Shown here piece after piece: positions 35,755-45,636 of a stretch of 64,000 nt of DNA (position 1 is its first letter; every line of letters begins with the position of its first letter). The DNA is from an uncultured Candidatus Melainabacteria bacterium (lineage in GTDB: Bacteria; Cyanobacteriota; Vampirovibrionia; Gastranaerophilales; Gastranaerophilaceae). The DNA is taken from NCBI GenBank assembly GCA_934718135.1, contig CAKUZW010000006.1:49169-113168 (forward strand), written 5' to 3'. The translations under genes were made by a program, and so were the position numbers. Below the pieces are notes generated by a model. The model was not told the origin of the DNA. It worked only from the letters and a program-made list of their open reading frames with translations, and did not search any database.

Positions 35755-36444
35755 CTAACCTTCAGCAATAGCCTGTTTATCTGCTTGTTTTGCCGCAGTT
35801 TTGTTTGAATATTTATCTGCGATTGCACCTAATATCAAGCCACCAATAGCACCTGCAACACCAAGCATTGCAAATTCTTTAAATCCTGTTTTAGCTTTAG
35901 TTTTTACTATTGGAGAAGCAATTATGTCAGGAATTGGTGCAGCAACTAAACCTAACAATGCACCTAATTTTTTACCCATATTTGATTTACAATATACATT
36001 ACCATTTTTAGTAATTTCTGCATTGTCATCATTCTTCAAAGTTTCTTCTTTTCCGTTAGCAGCAAGTTTTTCTGCAAATTCGGCACGTTTATCATTATTG
36101 AGTTTATCAACCAAAGCTCCACAACCTAATGCAAGAGCAACATGCATTGGAATTGACACTAAACCTGCCTTACCTAAAGATTTACAAGCTTTTGCATTTT
36201 CCATCATTTCTTGAGCAAAGTTTCCAAATTCAGAGTTTCCCTTAAATTCTTCAGCAAATCCTTTATTTAAGTCTCCAATTTTAGAAATATAAGAATGTGC
36301 AGCACCCGAACCAATAGTTCCAATTCCTGCCCAAACTGCACCTGTTTTTAAACCTGCATGAGATGCTTTTGCTTGAGAATTTTCTTCATTTGCTTTAAAA
36401 GAAACTCTATTTGGAGTCGTTTTGTAACTTTGAACTGATAACAT
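35755..36444 (-). CDS. Lineage-specific membrane-hairpin protein
   Basis: 229 residues. The N-terminus has PNRVSFKANEEN, the short F motif shared with other proteins here. Three glycine/alanine-rich hydrophobic stretches follow: TGAVWAGIGTIGSGAAHSYI, GLVSIPMHVALALGCGALV and FAMLGVAGAIGGLILGAIAD, plus LGALLGLVAAPIPDIIASPI. It ends Lys/Ala-rich (KTAAKQADKQAIAEG). There is no signal peptide. It is probably an integral or membrane-inserting protein; I recognise no family. It is monocistronic between the aroC terminator and the glmU group. Confidence 0.6.
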   Translation of the reverse strand: MLSVQSYKTTPNRVSFKANEENSQAKASHAGLKTGAVWAGIGTIGSGAAHSYISKIGDLNKGFAEEFKGNSEFGNFAQEMMENAKACKSLGKAGLVSIPMHVALALGCGALVDKLNNDKRAEFAEKLAANGKEETLKNDDNAEITKNGNVYCKSNMGKKLGALLGLVAAPIPDIIASPIVKTKAKTGFKEFAMLGVAGAIGGLILGAIADKYSNKTAAKQADKQAIAEG

Positions 36445-36532
36445 ATTTATTCCCCTATATTTTCTACCGTGTTTATTATAAGTTGCTCAAGTTTATATTT
36501 TGCTACATGTAAAAAAGATTATTAATTATTTG

Positions 36533-37816
36533 TTACAATCCTAATTTAGCTTTTACCCAGTTTTCAATAATTTTCAAAGGACTTCTCGTAATTCCAAGTG
36601 CCCAAGCAGGAATATTTTTTGTAACTATTGAACCGGCTCCGATATTTGCACCTTCTTCAACGGTCACAGGAGCAACAAGAACAGTATTTGAACCGATTTT
36701 TACGTTATCTTTTAATGTAGTTTTTGTTTTTTCTTTAGTTAATGGGTTGTAGTTAGCAGTTATTGTGCCGGCACCAATATTAACGTGTTCACCAAGTTCG
36801 CTATCACCAATATAAGACAAGTGTCCAACATTTGTATTTGAAGAAATTTTTGATTTTTTTACTTCTACAAAATTCCCAACTTTTACATTGTCACAAACTT
36901 CAACCCCGCCTCTTAGGTGTGCACAAGGACCGATTTTACAACTTTTACCTATTTTATTCATCCCTTCAATATATGTAAACGGATAAATAACTGTGTCTTG
37001 ACCGATTTCGGTATCTTCGCTAATCCAAGTAGACTCAGGGTCAACAATAGTAACCCCGTTAACCATATATTTTTCAAGGTTTCTCTTGTTCATCATTTTT
37101 GCTGCCTGTGCAAGGTTTAATCTTGAATTAATACCATATATTTGGTCACTATCTTCTAAAACATAAGCATTAACACTCAAATTTTTACTTTTGCCCCAAG
37201 CAATAATATCTGTCAAATAATATTCACCCTGAGCATTGTTACTTTTCAATTGAGAAAAAGCATCTTTAATTTTTGCCCAATTCAAGCAATAAATCCCTGC
37301 ATTAACTTCCTTGACCGCTTTTTGTTCTTGGTTTGCGTCTTTTTCTTCAACGATACATTGTAAAGAATTGTCATTTTCTCTGATAATTCTGCCATAACCT
37401 GTCGGATTATCAAACATTGTACTCATAACTGTTATATCAGAGTTATTATTATTGTGAAATTCAACAAAGTTTTTCAATGTTTCTTCTGTAATAAGCGGGG
37501 TATCTCCGCACAAAATTATAACCATACCGTCATAATTTTCTAACATTGGGCAAACCATAGAAACTGCATGCCCTGTCCCCAATTGTGGAGATTGAAGAGC
37601 CGTTTTAGCATTTTTATAATTTTCTTTTACAAATTTTTCAACTTCTTCTGCATGATGTCCAACAATAACAAATTCTTCACTTGCAAAATTCTTCACACTA
37701 TCTAAAACATAACCCAACAAAGTTTTTCCCATAATTTGGTGCAAAACTTTTGGTGTTGTTACAGATTTCATTCTTGTGCCTTTTCCGGCAGCCAAAATTA
37801 CAGCTTTTATATCCAT
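36533..37816 (-). CDS. glmU: Bifunctional GlcNAc-1-P uridyltransferase / GlcN-1-P acetyltransferase
   Basis: 427 residues. The N-terminal pyrophosphorylase begins VILAAGKGTRMKS, then QSPQLGTGHAV and LCGDTPLI. The linker is followed by a left-handed beta-helix with hexapeptide repeats (IGQDTVIYPFTYIEG, IGPCAHLRGG, VGNFVEVKKSKI, SYIGDSELGEHVNIGAGTI, TANYNPLTKEKTKTTLKDNVKIGSN). It makes UDP-GlcNAc for peptidoglycan and lipid A. It is slightly shorter than the E. coli enzyme (456). It is the last gene of the hydrolase-ldpA-sfp-glmU run. Confidence 0.95.
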   Translation of the reverse strand: MDIKAVILAAGKGTRMKSVTTPKVLHQIMGKTLLGYVLDSVKNFASEEFVIVGHHAEEVEKFVKENYKNAKTALQSPQLGTGHAVSMVCPMLENYDGMVIILCGDTPLITEETLKNFVEFHNNNNSDITVMSTMFDNPTGYGRIIRENDNSLQCIVEEKDANQEQKAVKEVNAGIYCLNWAKIKDAFSQLKSNNAQGEYYLTDIIAWGKSKNLSVNAYVLEDSDQIYGINSRLNLAQAAKMMNKRNLEKYMVNGVTIVDPESTWISEDTEIGQDTVIYPFTYIEGMNKIGKSCKIGPCAHLRGGVEVCDNVKVGNFVEVKKSKISSNTNVGHLSYIGDSELGEHVNIGAGTITANYNPLTKEKTKTTLKDNVKIGSNTVLVAPVTVEEGANIGAGSIVTKNIPAWALGITRSPLKIIENWVKAKLGL

Positions 37817-37841
37817 TATTTTTCTCCTTGTTTTTATTTAA

Positions 37842-38432
37842 TTATACTATGAATACTTTGTCAGGTGTGTTGTATTCAGAGTATAGATTAACATTTTCAC
37901 CATCCGAAATTGCAAGTTTTGAGGGGTGGAAGCTTGATGCTATTGGTCTTTCAGTTGTAAGTGTCAAAATGTAATCTTGCTCTAAAATGGTTGAGCAAAT
38001 AGATTTAATTTCAGAATTCAATTTTATTTGTGCTTCTTCTCTCGTCCAAAAACGATAGAAATCTTCTTTTGTCGGATTTTGAATACTGTTATCAAAACGA
38101 GCGATGAGAGAATTGAAATCACGCTCTTTCATATATTCAACATCAACCCCAATATTTGAAGTCTCAAAAGCTGCAAGAACAATATCTTTTGAATGAGAAA
38201 TGCTAAAATGAATTTTTCCAAGTTTAAAATACGGTTTTTTATCTTTGATTTCAATTGTTGTGTCAGAAAGTTTGAAGAAATTTCTTCCGATAAATTTAAC
38301 TAAAAAAATACCTAAAAGATGTTCAATTCTTTTTTCCGGCATGAGAAATTTTCGTCCATCCTCAAATTTATCTAAACTTTTTAAATCAATTTTTTGCAGA
38401 AATTCGCTCTTTTTAATATAAAAGATTTCCAT
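37842..38432 (-). CDS. 4'-phosphopantetheinyl transferase, Sfp/AcpS superfamily
   Basis: 196 residues. KPYFKLGKIHFSISHSKDIVLAAF, IGVDVEYMKERDF and FYRFWTREEAQIKL carry the magnesium- and CoA-binding residues of the family (GVDVE; WxxxEA.K). It transfers phosphopantetheine from CoA to a carrier protein serine. The Sfp-type size is about 220; this one is a little shorter. No carrier protein or synthase is adjacent. It sits nine bases downstream of the LdpA-like gene, in the same orientation. Confidence 0.88.
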   Translation of the reverse strand: MEIFYIKKSEFLQKIDLKSLDKFEDGRKFLMPEKRIEHLLGIFLVKFIGRNFFKLSDTTIEIKDKKPYFKLGKIHFSISHSKDIVLAAFETSNIGVDVEYMKERDFNSLIARFDNSIQNPTKEDFYRFWTREEAQIKLNSEIKSICSTILEQDYILTLTTERPIASSFHPSKLAISDGENVNLYSEYNTPDKVFIV

Positions 38433-38441
38433 ATAAACACC

Positions 38442-39386
38442 TTACAAAATTACTGAATCAATAAGCGGTTTTGCAACGTCCAATGCAGAATTTAAGACAT
38501 TAGGATTTGTCCAAAAATCTGGACGTTCAACATATCTTCGTACAATTTTTCTTGCATAAGAACCAACAGCAACTCCATGGTACGAAATTTCACACATTTT
38601 TGCAAGTTCTGTAGTTTTTGCATTTGTTCCACCTGACAAAACCAAATATACAGGGAATTTGGCATTTTGAACAATTTCACCGGTTGCAACAGCTTGAAGA
38701 GTTGATTTATAATTGTCATCTCCACCACTCATTGGGAAACCGTCCGCTTGGATAATTGTTGAATAAGGTTCACGATTTTCAATCATTTTTTTAATTCTAT
38801 CAACCAAAGCCTCATCACTCAACTGTCCCCTGCTTGTACAAATGCTAAGCAGTCCTTCAAAATTGTCATTGATATATTTCCATTTTGAAAGAACTTCTTC
38901 TTCATTCAAGCCCATAGCGTGAAGTTCGATACAATCAATTCCGGTTTCTACTATTTTAGGCAAAACTTCATTCAAATTCTTCTCTTCTGAAACATAAGAA
39001 ATTGCTGCTCTTGAGCAAACTCTCCAACATCTTCCGCATCCGATACATCTTTCTTTTTTAACTTTAGCATAATGAATTGCACCTTGAGGACAAATTTCTT
39101 CGCAAGCTCCACAATTTACGCATCTATCGTAATCAATTACGGCTTTTTTTACGTGTGGGTCATTTTTAATCCCAACACTTACGCACAAATAAGCATCATA
39201 AACTTTTGCCATATCCAATGCTTCTTTTGCAGCTAAGATAACTTCATCATTTGCAGATAAATCAAAAAATCGACATCCTGCAACTGCATACAAATATACA
39301 AGGCGTTTAATTTCTTCAACATCCTCATTCCCGGCACCACAGACCAATTTAAAGCAGTGTTTTGTTTCTAACAAATCTTTTAGCAT
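38442..39386 (-). CDS. LdpA-like iron-sulfur protein
   Basis: 314 residues. It opens HCFKLVCGAGNEDVEEIKRLVYLYAVAGCRFFDLSANDEVI, matching the start of cyanobacterial LdpA (FKLICGA..., ALVYTLAGADCID-type). Two [4Fe-4S] motifs follow: C89xxC92xxC95xxxC99P and C114xxC117xxC120xxxC124. The C-terminal domain (about 130-314) looks like a TIM-barrel-type segment, with QADGFPMSGGDDNY and YLVLSGGTNAKTTELAKM. In Cyanobacteria LdpA senses redox state and tunes the circadian clock. No Kai gene is visible here, so any role would be redox-linked and different. The start ATG overlaps the upstream stop by one base (TAATG). Confidence 0.8.
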   Translation of the reverse strand: MLKDLLETKHCFKLVCGAGNEDVEEIKRLVYLYAVAGCRFFDLSANDEVILAAKEALDMAKVYDAYLCVSVGIKNDPHVKKAVIDYDRCVNCGACEEICPQGAIHYAKVKKERCIGCGRCWRVCSRAAISYVSEEKNLNEVLPKIVETGIDCIELHAMGLNEEEVLSKWKYINDNFEGLLSICTSRGQLSDEALVDRIKKMIENREPYSTIIQADGFPMSGGDDNYKSTLQAVATGEIVQNAKFPVYLVLSGGTNAKTTELAKMCEISYHGVAVGSYARKIVRRYVERPDFWTNPNVLNSALDVAKPLIDSVIL

Positions 39387-40576
39387 TATTTCACCATATA
39401 ATTATAGATAATTTCAGACGCATGAACGATAAAATCTTTTCCTGCAATTGCATTATGAGGACGGTTTGCAAGAATTACGACAATATATTTTTTCCCGTTA
39501 GGAGTAATTACAATACCCGCATCTCCAAGCATTGAGCCAATGTCACCTGTTTTGTGTAAAAATACGGCATCAGGTGACATTCCTGCTTGGATAAGTCTAT
39601 TATTATGAACATGTCCCATATAATCAAGCATTTTTGTTCGTGAAGCTTCTGTTAAGAATTTGTCATTCTCATCAATATTATAAAGCATATCAGCCATTTC
39701 ACGAGCAGTTGTATGGTTTGTTCCTGCATAATCCGGCAACCAAGTTTGAACTTCTGTGTTTTTCAGTCCCCAATCTCTGATTGACTGGTTCACATCTGTC
39801 ATTGAACCGACTTTTGCCATAAGCATATTGGTTGCAGAATTGTCTGACTCTGTAATCATACGTCTTGCAAGTTCATCAATTGTATATTCTGAATCTCTCG
39901 CCTTAAATTGTAAACTGCCTGAACCTTCAGTTCTATAGTATTCAGTTAGCGGAATTTTATCTGTCAAAGAAATCTGTCCGGCTTCTATTGATTTAAATAC
40001 ATCAATCAATACCGGAATTTTAATGATACTTGCTGTTGCATAAATTTTTGATGCATTAATATCTACATAATTTTGTGTTTCATAATCCCAAACATAAACA
40101 GATGGTGCAATTGTTGGATATTGTTTTGCCAAATCCTGCAATTCACTTTGCAAAACAGGCATGTTAACATTTTCTTTTAGTGGAAGCATTTGAGCATTTT
40201 TTTCTTCTGCCATTCTAAAAGATCTATTCCCCATAAACCAAGCATTTGACAAATAATCTCGAGTCGGAAAACTCAAACTGTTCAAATCTGTTTTAATGTT
40301 TTTATAAGGGGTCGGAACAAACATCGCTTTTGTAATATTAGAGAATGAAAATGGCATCACACAAAGCAACAAAAATAATAATGCTGAACACGAAACTAAA
40401 AACTGAAACAAATTTTTCTTTTTAGCCTGTTTTCTTTTTGGTCTATTTTCATTTCGCAAATTTGTATAATGAACTCTTTGTTCAGAATGCGAACTCGTTG
40501 AACCATAATAAACTTCTCTGGAATATTGAAACGAAGTAAGATAATTACTATCATACTGTCTTGCTAATTTCGGCAT
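39386..40576 (-). CDS. Membrane-anchored class A beta-lactamase-like serine hydrolase
   Basis: 396 residues. A basic cytoplasmic N-terminus (about 55 residues) and one membrane helix (FLVSCSALLFLLLCVMPF) anchor a penicillin-recognising domain outside. S183-I-I-K186 is the SxxK nucleophile motif, S244-D-N246 the SDN loop, and K342-T-G344 the KTG. The E-x-x-L-N omega-loop motif that holds the deacylating glutamate of true class A enzymes is not evident between SDN and KTG, where LPDYAGTNHTTAREMA is read. It is therefore more likely a cell-wall carboxypeptidase-type protein than a resistance enzyme. It heads the ldpA-sfp-glmU run. Confidence 0.85.
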   Translation of the reverse strand: MPKLARQYDSNYLTSFQYSREVYYGSTSSHSEQRVHYTNLRNENRPKRKQAKKKNLFQFLVSCSALLFLLLCVMPFSFSNITKAMFVPTPYKNIKTDLNSLSFPTRDYLSNAWFMGNRSFRMAEEKNAQMLPLKENVNMPVLQSELQDLAKQYPTIAPSVYVWDYETQNYVDINASKIYATASIIKIPVLIDVFKSIEAGQISLTDKIPLTEYYRTEGSGSLQFKARDSEYTIDELARRMITESDNSATNMLMAKVGSMTDVNQSIRDWGLKNTEVQTWLPDYAGTNHTTAREMADMLYNIDENDKFLTEASRTKMLDYMGHVHNNRLIQAGMSPDAVFLHKTGDIGSMLGDAGIVITPNGKKYIVVILANRPHNAIAGKDFIVHASEIIYNYMVK

Positions 40577-40676
40577 TAAAATTCGGTTCCTCCCCAGTAT
40601 TTATTCCATTTTACCCGAACTAAAGAATTCGGGCAAGTTTTTTACATTTACATTTTACAAAATTTATATTTGAATT

Positions 40677-40712
40677 TTAAAAAGACCTCTAAAATTAGAG
40701 GTCTTTCCTACA
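40677..40712 (-). terminator. Terminator of the 40.7-kb gene
   Basis: AAAGACCTCTAA-aa-TTAGAGGTCTTT with an A/T-rich run on its outer side (TTTTTAAAA on the minus strand). Confidence 0.75.
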
Positions 40713-40743
40713 TATACTCGGTTTAATTAATTATTGCCTGAAT

Positions 40744-41712
40744 TTACTTGTCACCTTCAAGTTTGTCCATTTCTTCAACGAATTTCAATCTCAAATCTTT
40801 ATCATCAATTGCTTCAACTTTAAAGTCAACATAATGATCATCTGTAGAATATTCACCGATTAAGTTTCTCAAAAGAACAGAATTTGCACCTAAATAACCT
40901 TTTGATGCTGTTCCTCTTTCAACATATTCAGATGTACCTTTGCGTTTTGCAACGTTCAAAGTATCACCGTTTGTTTGGATGAATGCTCTTGATTTAAGTT
41001 TGCAATCGTAAATTGAACCTTTTTTCTCATCATTTTCATTTTCGTATTCTTCAACAAACAAACCTTTTGGATTGTGAATAGTTCTACCATTTTTTGTTGT
41101 TATTGAGAATGAGCCTGTTGGAACTCTGAATACTCTTTTACCGAAAGATTCGTGATTGCCTTTATAATCCTTAATTTCAGTATCGTAAACCAAAATATTT
41201 CTTGAAGATTCAAGAACGTTCATATCGCCAATTTCTTTTGTATTATATTCCCATTCACGAGCTCCTTCGTAGTGAATAATATTTCTGTTTGCGGTTGAAT
41301 CGTTCTTATCACCGTCTGTACCGTCAATATCCCAATTTTGCATATTGTTAAACAATGTGTCTAAAGGAATTGGTCTTTGGAATTTATAATACCATTTGAT
41401 AATAGTATCACCAGGATGTTTGTAACCTGTTGTATCAATAATTGAAGCATTGGCATTAGCGTCAGCATTAACACCTGCATTTGCATTTGCTTCTGCGATA
41501 ATTTCTTTATCACAACTTGTCATTACTCCACCTGCAGTAGGCAAGAAACATAATGCAACAATTGCGTTTCTCATAGCGTTTGAAGATCTTCTATTGTCGT
41601 CATTTGATGTAAAATTAACTGCCTGATTTTTTATTGCTGTAGATTGAGAATGTAAACTATTTAATCTTTTTGGGGTATTACATTGATAACCTGTAATCGC
41701 ACTAACTTGCAT
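40744..41712 (-). CDS. Lineage-specific protein with N-terminal F motif
   Basis: 322 residues with AGGAGG just upstream of ATG 41712. MQVSAITGYQCNTPKRLNSL... leads to the motif NQAVNFTSNDDN. A hydrophobic helix (MRNAIVALCFLPTAGGVMTSC) then ends in TSCDKE, which resembles a lipobox cysteine but is far from the N-terminus. An Asn/Ala repeat (NANAGVNADANANAS) follows. The remainder has beta-rich segments such as KRVFRVPTGSFSITTKNGRTIHNPKGLFVEEYE. I recognise no family. It may be membrane-tethered with the C-terminal part exposed. Confidence 0.6.
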   Translation of the reverse strand: MQVSAITGYQCNTPKRLNSLHSQSTAIKNQAVNFTSNDDNRRSSNAMRNAIVALCFLPTAGGVMTSCDKEIIAEANANAGVNADANANASIIDTTGYKHPGDTIIKWYYKFQRPIPLDTLFNNMQNWDIDGTDGDKNDSTANRNIIHYEGAREWEYNTKEIGDMNVLESSRNILVYDTEIKDYKGNHESFGKRVFRVPTGSFSITTKNGRTIHNPKGLFVEEYENENDEKKGSIYDCKLKSRAFIQTNGDTLNVAKRKGTSEYVERGTASKGYLGANSVLLRNLIGEYSTDDHYVDFKVEAIDDKDLRLKFVEEMDKLEGDK

Positions 41713-41864
41713 GATTGCCTCCTATTTATAAAGTCTGGTTATTTTAAATCTGAACATAAATAATCTTGCTATCTATTTATGCAAAATTATTCACACAAAA
41801 ATTAAATCACAGACTATAGTTGAATTCAAGGCATAATATCGAATTTACAAATCTTAATAACAGA

Positions 41865-42884
41865 TTATTGTTGAGCCAATTTTTCACGAACAAGTTTTTC
41901 AACTTCAGCTAAGATATCAGGATTTTGTTCCAAAAATTCTTTAGCTTTTTCACGACCTTGTCCTAATTTTTCTTCGTTATAACTAAACCATGCTCCTGCT
42001 TTTTTAACGATATCTAAGTTAACGGCAACATCCAAAATATTTCCGATTTTAGAAATACCTTTACCGAAAATAATATCAAATTCAGCAGTTCTGAACGGTG
42101 GAGCAACTTTATTTTTCAAAACTCGAACTCTTACATGGTTTCCGATTTCGCCTTCATCACCTTTAAGAGTTTCAGTACGTTTAATTTCCATACGAACAGA
42201 TGCGTAATATTTAAGAGCATTACCACCGGTTGTAGTTTCAGGGTTTCCGTACATAACACCAATTTTCATTCTTAATTGGTTAATAAAAATAACAGTTGTA
42301 TTTGTTTTTCCGATAATACCTGTTAATTTTCTTAAAGCTTTAGACATCAAACGAGCTTGCAAGCCCATTTGTTGATCTTCCATAGAACCTTCAATTTCAG
42401 CTTTTGGAACAAGAGCTGCAACAGAGTCAACTACAACAATATCAACAGCACCTGAACGAACCAACTCCTCAGTAATATCAAGAGCTTGTTCACCTGTATC
42501 AGGTTGAGAGATTAAAAGATTATCTACATCAACTCCTAAGTTACGTGCATATTCAGGATCAAGAGCATGTTCAGCATCAACAAATGCTGCAATACCACCT
42601 TTTTTTTGACATTCTGCAACAATGTGTTGAGCCAAAGTTGTTTTACCTGAAGATTCAGGGCCATAGATTTCAATAATACGACCTCTTGGGATACCGCCAA
42701 TACCAAGAGCAACATCCAGTGATAATGCTCCAGTTGGGATAGCATCAACATTGACAGTGGTTTTGTCACCAAGCTTCATAATTGAGCCTTTACCAAAATC
42801 TTTCTCAATTTTTTCAATAGCAAGTTTTAATGCTTTATTTCTTTCTTCGCTAATATTTACAGCCGGTGCTTCTTTCGCTGCCAT
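41865..42884 (-). CDS. recA: Recombinase RecA
   Basis: 339 residues. Walker A GPESSGKTT at 75-83, Walker B VDIVVVDSVAAL, L1/L2 loop segments QLRMKIGVMYGNPETTTGG, and the C-terminal domain ending EVEKLVREKLAQQ. ATP-dependent strand exchange for homologous recombination and SOS signalling. RGGAATTAAAA-type ribosome site upstream. It is preceded by a MerR-like gene only 12 bases upstream in the same orientation, so the two are one operon. No LexA-type operator is evident. Confidence 0.98.
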   Translation of the reverse strand: MAAKEAPAVNISEERNKALKLAIEKIEKDFGKGSIMKLGDKTTVNVDAIPTGALSLDVALGIGGIPRGRIIEIYGPESSGKTTLAQHIVAECQKKGGIAAFVDAEHALDPEYARNLGVDVDNLLISQPDTGEQALDITEELVRSGAVDIVVVDSVAALVPKAEIEGSMEDQQMGLQARLMSKALRKLTGIIGKTNTTVIFINQLRMKIGVMYGNPETTTGGNALKYYASVRMEIKRTETLKGDEGEIGNHVRVRVLKNKVAPPFRTAEFDIIFGKGISKIGNILDVAVNLDIVKKAGAWFSYNEEKLGQGREKAKEFLEQNPDILAEVEKLVREKLAQQ

Positions 42885-42896
42885 TTTTAATTCCTC

Positions 42897-43433
42897 TTAT
42901 TCCCAAACGTAAACTTCTTTTTTCTTATAAAATCCTAATGCAACAGGTTTGTAGCTGTTTAATTCATTTTTCAATTGGTAAACTTCTTTATTCAAGTCAA
43001 CGATTTTTTGTTTCAAAGTTTCATTATCAGTTTTACAACGAATTAATTCAACAACAACATCATCCATACCTTCAAGTTTTTCATCAATAACTTTTGCAAT
43101 TTTGTTGCTCAATTTAGCTTCCAAATCTTGAAGAGTAGTTAAAATGCTTCTAACAGCAGCACTATTATTAGTGATTGCAGTAGATGAAGAAGCTCCTGCC
43201 ATAACAGGGGTTCTTGCTGAAATCGGATTTGAAACAAGTCCGTTAACTTGTGCTTGAATTTTTCTTAAATTTTTCACTTCATCATAAGAAAAATAAGTGT
43301 GACCTTTAGCATTTTTTCTAGGTCTAATAGCAGCTTTTTTGCATAAATCAACGATTTCTTTATTATCTGCTTTCAAAATTGTTCTCACCTCTTGAGGTGT
43401 CAAAGTTCTCTCGTTTAATCTGTCTTTTATCAT
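42897..43433 (-). CDS. MerR-like HTH protein with coiled-coil tail
   Basis: 178 residues. The N-terminal TLTPQEVRTILKADNKEIVDLCKKAAIRPRKNAKGHTYFSYDEVKNLRKI is a winged HTH with the MerR-type YxxxxVxxL ending. The middle is Ser/Ala/Thr-rich (SSSTAITNNSAAV). The C-terminus is a coiled coil (LEAKLSNKIAKVIDEKLEGM, LKQKIVDLNKEVYQLKNEL). There is no effector domain, so it is likely a constitutive DNA-binding or chromosome-organising protein. Its place directly before recA is of interest. Confidence 0.7.
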   Translation of the reverse strand: MIKDRLNERTLTPQEVRTILKADNKEIVDLCKKAAIRPRKNAKGHTYFSYDEVKNLRKIQAQVNGLVSNPISARTPVMAGASSSTAITNNSAAVRSILTTLQDLEAKLSNKIAKVIDEKLEGMDDVVVELIRCKTDNETLKQKIVDLNKEVYQLKNELNSYKPVALGFYKKKEVYVWE

Positions 43434-43561
43434 TATTTATCTATCCCTTAAAAACGTTCCCACCATTATTCTATTACATTATATTTTTTGTGGCAAATAA
43501 TTTTCATGTATTCATGAAGAAATGTAAAGGAGTATTAGTTTGCTAAAAATTTTTCCACTAA

Positions 43562-43590
43562 AAAAGGACTCTATTGAGTCCTTTTCTTAA
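43562..43590 (-). terminator. Terminator of rpmB
   Basis: AAAAGGACTC-tatt-GAGTCCTTTT, with a T-run on the minus strand. Confidence 0.85.
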
Positions 43591-43610
43591 AATTTATACT
43601 GAAACTACAA

Positions 43611-43802
43611 TTATATAGCTTTTTGAACTTTACCTGCTTTTAAACAAGAAGTACATACTCTAATTCTTTTTGTAACGCCATTTACAACAGCTTTAACTGA
43701 TTGTAAATTAGGTTCTTGAGTATGAACAATTTGCTTATGTGAGAAAGTTAATTTAGCTGCTTTAATTGGAGCTTTTCCGCATACTTCACAATGTTTTGCC
43801 AT
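43611..43802 (-). CDS. rpmB: 50S ribosomal protein L28
   Basis: 63 residues: MAKHCEVCGKAPIKAAKLTFSHKQIVHTQEPNLQSVK..., ending RVCTSCLKAGKVQKAI. Two CxxC pairs (C5/C8 and CTSC) mark the zinc-binding (C+) form of L28. A monocistronic unit with its own terminator. AAGGAAAA site upstream. Confidence 0.96.
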   Translation of the reverse strand: MAKHCEVCGKAPIKAAKLTFSHKQIVHTQEPNLQSVKAVVNGVTKRIRVCTSCLKAGKVQKAI

Positions 43803-43940
43803 AATTTTATTTTCCTTTTCTAGCTAGTTTATATCACTTTATTACCTTTATAATAAAACAAAAATACTTTTTTGCAAGTGACATGTTAAAAATGATTAAC
43901 AAGGAAAGCTAAATCAGACATTCATTAATAACTTCGCATA

Positions 43941-44846
<906 letters not shown>

Positions 44847-44923
44847 TATAAAACTCCTTCATAAATTAATAAATGAGTTTTATATATAAAAACTGCATCT
44901 AAATTATATATTTGTTACATATT

Positions 44924-45520
44924 TTAATAATTTTCATTTATCTCAATTATTGCATAAGCGTTCAAATCCAAAGAGCCATACATAACCTTGATTTGATTGT
45001 CATTTACAGCTTCCCATTTGACAAAAGAAATTGTATCTTCTCCAAAATCACTTGTTGTTTCTACCGCAGGAAACTGTGCCATCAAATATTGAGATTGATA
45101 AAACTTTAAAACAGTTTGACCTTCAACTTTTTCACCAACAACCTGATAATGTCCAACCGGCAAAATATTATCATCGACTTTTAATTCAACCGAAAGACTC
45201 AAAACCGGCAAAACCTGTTTTTCGCCATAAGAATTATCAATCATTTCGGTTTCATTACTTTTATTAAATTCTTCACCCTTTGGAATTTGACGATTTTTTG
45301 CCCAATTTTTCCACTTGTTAACCTTTTTGTCCACCTGTTGAAGTGCTTTATCAAACTCTTCATCAGTCACAGGTTTAGCCTCTTTACCGTCTTCCCTTGT
45401 ATTCCAATTGTCCCACAAATCACCGGTTGCAGGTAAGTCCACGTCATCTGCCAATACAAAAGTTTGAGACGAAATTCCGACAAACAAAAATAAAAAAATA
45501 ACAAGCAAAAATTTTTTCAT
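44924..45520 (-). CDS. Secreted hypothetical protein
   Basis: 198 residues from ATG 45520; a longer reading from 45562 would bury the signal peptide. MKKFLLVIFLFLFVGISSQTFVLADDVDLP is a signal peptide, likely cut after VLA. The mature part has a Trp/Lys-rich helix (VDKKVNKWKNWAKNRQIPKG) and a beta-rich C-terminus (YQVVGEKVEGQTVLKFYQSQYLMAQF, ...IKVMYGSLDLNAYAIIEI). I recognise no family. It is probably periplasmic or surface. Confidence 0.7.
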   Translation of the reverse strand: MKKFLLVIFLFLFVGISSQTFVLADDVDLPATGDLWDNWNTREDGKEAKPVTDEEFDKALQQVDKKVNKWKNWAKNRQIPKGEEFNKSNETEMIDNSYGEKQVLPVLSLSVELKVDDNILPVGHYQVVGEKVEGQTVLKFYQSQYLMAQFPAVETTSDFGEDTISFVKWEAVNDNQIKVMYGSLDLNAYAIIEINENY

Positions 45521-45636
45521 ACTATTATAATAATGTTTTTTGGTCAAAAGTAAACCAAACATTTATATGAATTAAATGGAAAAGCCACCTTCACCTTTAC
45601 CAGAGGTGCTACGCACGTAGATTTACCCACTAACAA

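Noticed and set aside
39386..40576. Antibiotic resistance beta-lactamase
   Set aside because: The expected omega-loop glutamate motif is missing, the protein is membrane-anchored, and its neighbours are housekeeping genes.
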